Source: an uncultured Lachnospiraceae bacterium
Lineage (GTDB): Bacteria > Bacillota_A > Clostridia > Lachnospirales > Lachnospiraceae
DNA: 44,206 nucleotides
Direction: 5' to 3'
NCBI GenBank assembly: GCA_905207905.1
Contig: CAJLNC010000013.1
Location: 1-44,206 of the forward strand
Made by a program: the position numbers and the translations under genes. Of the stretch, positions 38,867 to 44,206 are shown piece after piece. Numbering within the stretch: the first letter of the stretch is position 1; each line of letters begins with the position of its first letter. Below the pieces are notes generated by a model. It worked only from the letters and a program-made list of their open reading frames with translations. It made no database searches and was not told the origin of the DNA.

Positions 38867-40360
38867 TTATTTTTCTATGATTTTCCAATATCCTTTTCGA
38901 TTCGTTCCTTCACGAACCAATACGTTATCCTTCTGCAATTTTGCAAATAAGCGCTTTACCGTTGTAAGAGAAACCGCCAGCTTATCGGCATACTCTTTCT
39001 GCGTACACGATGCATTTTGCCTAATCCATGACAAAAGGCTCATTTCAAGCTCACTAATATCAGAAATGGTGTCTTTATTGGTGTCAATGGTGCCAGAAAT
39101 AGTATCTCTATTAGTATCAATGATGTCAGTTTTAGTGTCGCTGATACCATTCTTACCATTAAACAATGCATAGTCATAAGAATACATTTCATCTAACGGG
39201 ACAATAATGCGAAAGACATCATCCTCCAAAAACTGCGGTTCTTTCCCTGAATAATATTTGCTGTATTCAAATAATTTCTTTACACCTGATCCCAGTTGAT
39301 CTGCATAACCAATATTTCTGAAAAAAGCTGCAATAATCGGATTTTTTGAATTTGGTTCCAGATTATCTAAGGTAATGTATCCCGCTTTTGAAGCTCTGTT
39401 CGCATTTTCCACATACATTCGCTCTTTTTCAATCACAAATTTTGCCGTATAGCTGCTGGTAAACTCACGATGCATCAGCGTATTGCTGACCATCTCACGC
39501 ACAAGAATATTTCTCAAGCTTATATTCATCGTATCTTCTAAAAAGAACTTGTCCGGAAGATGTTTTCTTCCAAACTCTAAAAGCCGTTCATAGCTCTCGA
39601 TCAAATTTGTCTTTATAATCTCGCGGTCATCATAGCGAGTGGTATTGACCTTCCGGACAAGAGCATCTGTTACATACGTCGGTGCTACATTTAATATCAC
39701 ATCATCTTTCCCGAGTAGCATAATTGCAGCCAGATTAAATCCTTCTTTTCCGGTTGCCACATCCCGTCCATACAATCCGGCACTTTTTAACAATGCCATA
39801 TCATCCATTGTTGTCCATGGATGCTGACCACCAGCATGATTCTGTGCCCTAATACGGATTCTCGGAAGCAAATCCAGTCTTAAATCTTCCATTGTGGCAT
39901 ATGGATAAATCTTCTTTTCCGTAAAGATATTCTGTTTACGAATATACATTGCAGCAATCTGACTGGTTGCCGTTACTTTTACATCTGCATCATCCACACG
40001 GTCATAGACCACTTTCTTATAACTATGAACCTCTGCACTGGGAGGGACATGCACATGGATGATACTATGTCCTTGCTCATCCTTCATAATTTCAGGAGCT
40101 AAATAAATGGTCGGAGAAAACAATGCCGGATTACTGATCACCGTGATAAAGTTCTTCACCATATCAGGAGCTGCCTTTTCCGGTACGCCTACCACCGTTC
40201 CATCATCCAATACTCCCATAAAAATATCGCCGCCAAACCGGTTCAAAAAGGAGCAGACTGTTTCATAGGTATCTGATTCTATTCCATTTCCGCAGCGTTT
40301 AAACTCAACGGCTACAGTTTCTCCGATTGTAAGAATGGATTGAAATTCTTTTAAGTCCAA
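38867..40360 (-). CDS. AlbA_2/Schlafen-type protein with C-terminal winged helix
   Basis: The 497-residue protein begins with an AlbA_2 (divergent AAA-4/Schlafen-like) domain: GETVAVEFKRCGNG, NRFGGDIFMGVLDDGTVVGV. A HATPase_c-like part follows (REMVSNTLMHREFTS, GYADQLGSGVKKLFEYS). Residues of about 400-435 are a linker with tandem IDTN(R/K)DTIS repeats, and the end is a winged helix (ASCTQKEYADKLAVSLTTVKRLFAKLQ). It starts with TTG: the strong site GAGGTGAT precedes TTG at 40360 and no ATG fits. Lying between pglZ and brxL, it may regulate the BREX operon or act as an effector. Confidence 0.88.
   Translation of the reverse strand: MDLKEFQSILTIGETVAVEFKRCGNGIESDTYETVCSFLNRFGGDIFMGVLDDGTVVGVPEKAAPDMVKNFITVISNPALFSPTIYLAPEIMKDEQGHSIIHVHVPPSAEVHSYKKVVYDRVDDADVKVTATSQIAAMYIRKQNIFTEKKIYPYATMEDLRLDLLPRIRIRAQNHAGGQHPWTTMDDMALLKSAGLYGRDVATGKEGFNLAAIMLLGKDDVILNVAPTYVTDALVRKVNTTRYDDREIIKTNLIESYERLLEFGRKHLPDKFFLEDTMNISLRNILVREMVSNTLMHREFTSSYTAKFVIEKERMYVENANRASKAGYITLDNLEPNSKNPIIAAFFRNIGYADQLGSGVKKLFEYSKYYSGKEPQFLEDDVFRIIVPLDEMYSYDYALFNGKNGISDTKTDIIDTNRDTISGTIDTNKDTISDISELEMSLLSWIRQNASCTQKEYADKLAVSLTTVKRLFAKLQKDNVLVREGTNRKGYWKIIEK
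39061..39121 (-). repeat. Imperfect tandem repeat, 33-bp period, inside the AlbA_2 gene
   Basis: Two 28-base units (39061-39088 and 39094-39121) differ at five positions, mostly synonymous transitions, and encode the repeated peptide IDTN(R/K)DTIS. This looks like an old duplication held at protein level, not a fresh slippage site. Confidence 0.75.
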
Positions 40361-40457
40361 CTAATCACCTCATTCCGTTTCGCTTTTCACACTTTATCAA
40401 TTCTGATTCCATGAATAAATTGCTTCAGCTGTATTTTACTATACTTTTCCTCATCTT

Positions 40458-40463
40458 ATTATA
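40458..40463 (-). promoter_or_regulatory. Possible internal promoter -10 before the AlbA_2/brxL genes
   Basis: A perfect TATAAT on the minus strand lies in the 117-bp gap after pglZ, but no good -35 is found at 16-18 bp. It could give separate control of the downstream genes. Confidence 0.25.
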
Positions 40464-40477
40464 CCGCCTACCTCTGC

Positions 40478-43024
40478 CTAAAACCCAAAATCATCCACAA
40501 ACGCAATATCAATCATAAATTCATACTGCTGCAGAATATTCTTCTCATCATTCGCATCCGCCAGTACCAGATAATACTTATCACCATATTTATATTCTCT
40601 GGACTTCAATGTGAATTTCTCGTGGAATGTTCTTTTCTCCGGTGCATCTTCTCTGCTGTTTGCCACAATCGGTACATCAAAGGATATTTTTTCTCCATCT
40701 TCTGTCGTAAAGTATGCCACTAGGCTTCTTGCCTTCATGGTATCTGTTACTTTCTCTGTCTGAATGAAATCAAAGTAAGTAATCAGGTTTGTTACCTTTC
40801 GATTGACAGAAGTTAAGATCACATCCACGTAATCATATGCCACTGCTCTGGTATTGGTTGTCAGTTCGATCACTGGTATCAGCATTTCCTGCAAGGACGA
40901 TCCACCATGTACATAATTCTGTCCGCCACCAGCTACTTTAAAAATATCTGCTCCAATCGGTGTTGTCACATATAAGTGATTCATGTATGCCATCATTCTC
41001 GACTTTATTCCCGGCTCATTTACTTTCTGTGTTGTGATCAGGAAGCGTTTATTAGAGTATATACAGATTTCCCGATCATAAGACACTTTATCAAACTCAT
41101 GCAGCTTGTCTCTCTTGTATAAGAACCCATGGTCTGCCGTAACAAAGAACTTCGCTGCTGATATATAGCCTGTCAATTTTTTGATCAGTTTGTGAATTTC
41201 CTCGATTGCCTCTGAGCAGGCGGTAAACACTTCATTCTCGCTGGCTGGCTTATCTCCACGGGCATCTACCTGGTTGTGATAGATGTATACGATATTTTTC
41301 TTCTGTAATAACTCACGGATTTTCTCTTTATTGGCACTTGCTACTTTATCAAATGCTAAAGCCACATTATTTTCATTCTGTGCTTTTAAGATTTTATCTC
41401 TGGAAGCCAGATCACCGCAGCTCTGTCCGTCTACCGTTACATTCAGCTTTTCATCCACCTGCAGTTCCTTGTGTGGTAAAAGGCTTGCCATTCCCACTGA
41501 TGTTACAGATGGAAGACCGCTGATCATGCACTCCAGCTTCGGGGTACACTTTTCATCCAGTTCCAGTCGTTCCATCAGCTCTTTGGCACATTCGTACCGG
41601 AAAGCATCCGAAATAATCACAATCACACGGTTCTTTCCTTCGTATGCTTTCAGATAATTCCGGTAAAAATCTTCCTGGCGTTTCAATCCGGTATCTGCCA
41701 CCAGATTCTCTGTCAGCTCCAGATTCCACTTCGGCGTTACTTTCTGCAGGTAAGTAAAGGAATACATATTCTCGATTCGCTCTCTCACCTGTGCAAAACG
41801 CTCCGTATCCTCCATACAGTCATAAGCACTGTAAAACCATCTATAATAAGAATCGATCAAATATGTCTGTTTCTGGTAATCTGCAACCATATCTTTGATA
41901 TCACTGGTCACTTCCAGAACAGATACAGCTTTCATCATCTGATAGGCATATTTGATTGCCTGATATTCATTTTTATATACACTTCCAAAATGACAGGACT
42001 TTGCAGTTCGCTGCTCTGCAATCTGCGCAAGGTTCATACCATCAATCTGAGCATCCAGAATCTCATCATTCAACTGATCCAATGCCCAGTCAATTAAAAT
42101 ACCATCCAGTCCCCGGAAAGCATCGCAATTTGCAATGTCCAAAAGTTGTGCAGACTGATCTTTTGCTTTGTCCGCATCCTTTTTCAATTCATCCCGGATT
42201 CTGAATACAACCCGTATTGTCTTGTCCACTTTTTCTGATAATACATCATAAGCCTCCTGATAGAGTACATTGTCCATCAGATTCCGGACAAATACGATAA
42301 CATCATTTTTCTTTTTCAATACATAGGATTTCAAAACAGCTGGTAAAGTATTTTTTAACGATACTGATGCATAAGTCAAGAGCATACATGCTGCCAAATC
42401 ATCTATGTTTGGATTTTCAGACTGATATCCAAAATATTTCTCACATAATTCCCAGAACTTTTCTAAAAGTCCGTTATCCTCAAGTGCTTTCATGTATGCG
42501 TTGCTGTCGTTTAACAATAACTGTCTTGTAATTTCTTCAAAATTCGGAGTCTTCACATCTGTAAGCACGGAAATAAGACCAATATCAATGGTCTCTACAT
42601 TGAAATGGTCTATGCCAAGGTCTTTAAACTTCTCAATACGATTCTTATTCTTCCAGAAGTTACTGTACTGTGCCAGATGTTCTTTAAATCGGTTATCAAT
42701 TCCAATTTCCTGTAACATCTGGGATACCCGGTCCGTATAGTAGGTCGCCGAGTAATAATACATATCTGCTAATGGATTCTCTGCATCACTTGGTTTTGGA
42801 AATGGTGCATATACAAGATACTTGTTCTCTGTATCTGATTCATTCAATAACCATTTGGAATAAAACCAGTTTGCTCCATCCAGAATATGTAGTTTTGCAT
42901 GATCCAACTGTAACTCAGATACCTCATCTTCGTATTCCCCTTTATCATCAAACCAGAATACGATACGGGTATCTGATTTTGAAAACTCTGTATTCAACTG
43001 ATCTTGTATATTTTGTAAGTCCAT
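40478..43024 (-). CDS. pglZ: BREX phosphatase-domain protein PglZ
   Basis: The 848-residue protein matches PglZ type A of BREX-1: N-terminal TRIVFWFDDKGEYEDEV and a C-terminal alkaline-phosphatase-superfamily domain with RVIVIISDAFRYECAKEL (about residue 470), LPSVTSVGMASLLPH, YHNQVDARGD and FVTADHGFLYKR, the metal-binding motifs of that fold. PglZ is the signature gene of all BREX systems and is required for defence and host methylation. The ATG follows AGGAGACA, which overlaps the TAG stop codon of the preceding gene. The next core gene upstream would be expected to be pglX or another insert, but here a small nuclease-like gene and an ATPase intervene. Confidence 0.95.
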   Translation of the reverse strand: MDLQNIQDQLNTEFSKSDTRIVFWFDDKGEYEDEVSELQLDHAKLHILDGANWFYSKWLLNESDTENKYLVYAPFPKPSDAENPLADMYYYSATYYTDRVSQMLQEIGIDNRFKEHLAQYSNFWKNKNRIEKFKDLGIDHFNVETIDIGLISVLTDVKTPNFEEITRQLLLNDSNAYMKALEDNGLLEKFWELCEKYFGYQSENPNIDDLAACMLLTYASVSLKNTLPAVLKSYVLKKKNDVIVFVRNLMDNVLYQEAYDVLSEKVDKTIRVVFRIRDELKKDADKAKDQSAQLLDIANCDAFRGLDGILIDWALDQLNDEILDAQIDGMNLAQIAEQRTAKSCHFGSVYKNEYQAIKYAYQMMKAVSVLEVTSDIKDMVADYQKQTYLIDSYYRWFYSAYDCMEDTERFAQVRERIENMYSFTYLQKVTPKWNLELTENLVADTGLKRQEDFYRNYLKAYEGKNRVIVIISDAFRYECAKELMERLELDEKCTPKLECMISGLPSVTSVGMASLLPHKELQVDEKLNVTVDGQSCGDLASRDKILKAQNENNVALAFDKVASANKEKIRELLQKKNIVYIYHNQVDARGDKPASENEVFTACSEAIEEIHKLIKKLTGYISAAKFFVTADHGFLYKRDKLHEFDKVSYDREICIYSNKRFLITTQKVNEPGIKSRMMAYMNHLYVTTPIGADIFKVAGGGQNYVHGGSSLQEMLIPVIELTTNTRAVAYDYVDVILTSVNRKVTNLITYFDFIQTEKVTDTMKARSLVAYFTTEDGEKISFDVPIVANSREDAPEKRTFHEKFTLKSREYKYGDKYYLVLADANDEKNILQQYEFMIDIAFVDDFGF

Positions 43025-43036
43025 CTACATTGTCTC

Positions 43037-43558
43037 CTAACACGTTAATTTGTATTCTCTGGCAAGTTCTTCATTCAAAACTGCCACCTCAACGCCCCAT
43101 ATTTTCCGTACTTGCAGTAATCTGGCTTTTAATTCTGCCAACGGTCCGGCGAGCCATGTAATATCTTTTGCATTTTTCACAACTACTATAAATTTCAACT
43201 GAATTTCTTTCATACTGTCCACTGTGCGAAGTTCAGCTCCTACCTCTGACGTATCCGGATACTTTTCCATAATTGCAGCCAAATATATCTGTAGCGATGC
43301 GACAAACTTCTCTGTTATAGAAGAATAATACTCTTCAAATTTCTGTTCTTTCTCTTCGGATTCATATCGGTTGGCAGCATTGGGACAGCTTTTCTTTGCT
43401 TCCAAAAATAAAATACTATTCTTACTATATTTTAAAATGAATTCAACCGTTTTTATTCCAGAGCCAAGATCCTTATATATTTTGGAATCTTCAATATAAA
43501 ACAAATCTTCTTCATCAAATTTTCCAAAATTCATTTCTGATTCCGTTATGATTTTCAC
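43037..43558 (-). CDS. Small protein with nuclease-like E-x-K motif, partner of the AAA ATPase
   Basis: The 173-residue protein contains the block KTVEFILKYSKNSILFLEAKKS (quoted to show an acidic residue followed by E-A-K; residues about 36-57), which resembles the core of PD-(D/E)xK nucleases. The rest is predicted alpha/beta with an end VRKIWGVEVAVLNEEL. It probably starts with GTG at 43558, overlapping the ATPase stop codon by four bases (GTGA), so both are translated together. I do not recognise a named family. With the ATPase it looks like a two-gene restriction-like module inserted in the BREX locus. Confidence 0.7.
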   Translation of the reverse strand: MKIITESEMNFGKFDEEDLFYIEDSKIYKDLGSGIKTVEFILKYSKNSILFLEAKKSCPNAANRYESEEKEQKFEEYYSSITEKFVASLQIYLAAIMEKYPDTSEVGAELRTVDSMKEIQLKFIVVVKNAKDITWLAGPLAELKARLLQVRKIWGVEVAVLNEELAREYKLTC

Positions 43559-44206
43559 TTTAATGCCACCCCGATTTCTTCTCTGTAAAGCTGTCGGAAG
43601 GTATCCATGATTGCATTATGTTCCAATAATTCAAATTCTTTGGCTGTTTCACACTGTACTCTGCCTTCTTCATCTTTATATAAAGAAATATACTGAACTT
43701 CACTATTTTCACTTCGTTTTACCTCAATGTATTTCGACAGGAAATAATCATGAGTGGAAACAAATATCTGTACACCTTCGCTTTCCAACATAACGAGCAG
43801 TTCTGCTAATACTGGAATATATTTTGGGTTTATATTTGCTTCCGGTTCATCCCAAAACAACACGGAGCCTTTTTCCAGTGTTCCATTCTTAATCAATTGC
43901 CATAAAAGAGCAATCTTACGCAAACCTTCTGCCACCAGATTAAACTCTAATTTTGCCTGGGTACCCGGTTTTAAATAAAAACGATCTTCTTGCAATGTTA
44001 CTTTTCCATTACTGATTTTTTGTAAAATATCCAGATATCTCTTTCTCCCTGCTGAATCTACACCTCTGGAAATATCAATCTTTGCAGCTGCAATAATATC
44101 CAGATAGGTGTCATCAAACTCTACGTTTCCCATTTTTACTGCAGCGTCCAGATTCCAGGCATTGGATAATATTTCTTTTGCAGGAATAAACACGCTGGTA
44201 AGATCG
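43555..44206 (-). CDS. OLD/ABC-type AAA ATPase, 5' end beyond the window
   Basis: The frame is open to the right edge (it reads DLTSVFIPAKEIL at the edge), so only the C-terminal 216 residues are present. They include the signature-like segment NLVAEGLRKIALLWQLI, Walker B VLFWDEPEANI and the switch motif IFVSTHDYFLS, in the order of OLD/RecF-like SMC-class ATPases used by many defence systems. Walker A should lie outside the window. The FIPAKE phrase after a linker is typical of AAA_21-type proteins. It ends in TGA overlapping the start of the nuclease-like gene. Confidence 0.88.
   Translation of the reverse strand, partial: DLTSVFIPAKEILSNAWNLDAAVKMGNVEFDDTYLDIIAAAKIDISRGVDSAGRKRYLDILQKISNGKVTLQEDRFYLKPGTQAKLEFNLVAEGLRKIALLWQLIKNGTLEKGSVLFWDEPEANINPKYIPVLAELLVMLESEGVQIFVSTHDYFLSKYIEVKRSENSEVQYISLYKDEEGRVQCETAKEFELLEHNAIMDTFRQLYREEIGVALK

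Noticed and set aside
38856..38888. Eleven-residue N-terminal extension of BrxL from a TTG.
   Set aside because: The TTG lies inside the AlbA_2 gene without a ribosome binding site, whereas GATGAGG precedes the ATG pair at 38855/38852.
39061..39121. CRISPR-like or slippage repeat.
   Set aside because: There are only two imperfect units, in frame inside a coding region, with mostly synonymous differences and no spacers. No CRISPR array was found anywhere in the window.

Overview
The window looks like chromosomal DNA of a gut-type Gram-positive bacterium, most probably a member of the Lachnospiraceae (Bacillota). This rests on strong AGGAGG-type ribosome binding sites, textbook SigA promoters, a galacto-N-biose/lacto-N-biose phosphorylase with its N-acetylhexosamine kinase, a cupin-type phosphoglucose isomerase, a KtrAB potassium transporter next to KdpDE, and ABC sugar transporters in the usual Firmicutes arrangement. 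Species cannot be assigned from the sequence alone. Most genes are on the minus strand. The exceptions are the tRNA at the left edge, an AraC regulator, an IS remnant and the potassium block.

Layout from left to right. 1-86: 3' part of tRNA-Arg(ACG) and its terminator. 257-2504: a small lipoprotein, an HPr-like protein lacking the phosphorylatable histidine, and a two-gene SPFH/ribbon-helix-helix operon whose promoter contains a perfect palindrome. 2501-11676: a sugar or sugar-acid uptake and catabolism region in two transcription units, each led by a perfect consensus promoter. One carries a ribose-type binding protein, two permeases, a dual ATPase and an SMP-30 lactonase. The other carries a shikimate-dehydrogenase-like protein, a cupin phosphoglucose isomerase and a phosphotriesterase-family protein. 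A decayed IS3-type transposase lies between them. 11738-12873: a monocistronic Gfo/Idh/MocA oxidoreductase. 12950-20971: a galacto-N-biose/lacto-N-biose operon (binding protein, two permeases, small membrane protein, GH112 phosphorylase, kinase) with a divergent AraC regulator. 20978-24012: a membrane metallophosphoesterase and a DUF975-CmpB-like membrane protein. 24320-30584: KtrB, KtrA, a membrane-anchored LysR effector-domain-like protein, then KdpD and KdpE; no kdpFABC is present in the window.

30723-44206 is a co-directional block of at least twelve minus-strand genes that resembles a defence island. At its 5' side (right) are an OLD/ABC-type AAA ATPase (cut by the window edge), a small protein with a nuclease-like E-x-K motif, the BREX phosphatase PglZ, an AlbA_2/Schlafen-type protein with a winged helix, and BrxL. 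Directly downstream on the same strand follow a leucine-rich-repeat protein, a PH/GRAM-like small protein, a Ser/Thr kinase with a zinc ribbon, a TerY-like VWA protein and a PP2C phosphatase, then a transglutaminase-like protein and a small membrane protein. The kinase/VWA/phosphatase set matches the TerY-P triad known from comparative genomics. Its tight linkage to BREX genes is the most interesting feature of the window. Other BREX core genes (brxC, pglX, brxA, brxB) would be expected beyond the right edge.

All functional calls come from reading motifs, lengths and gene order; no database search was run.
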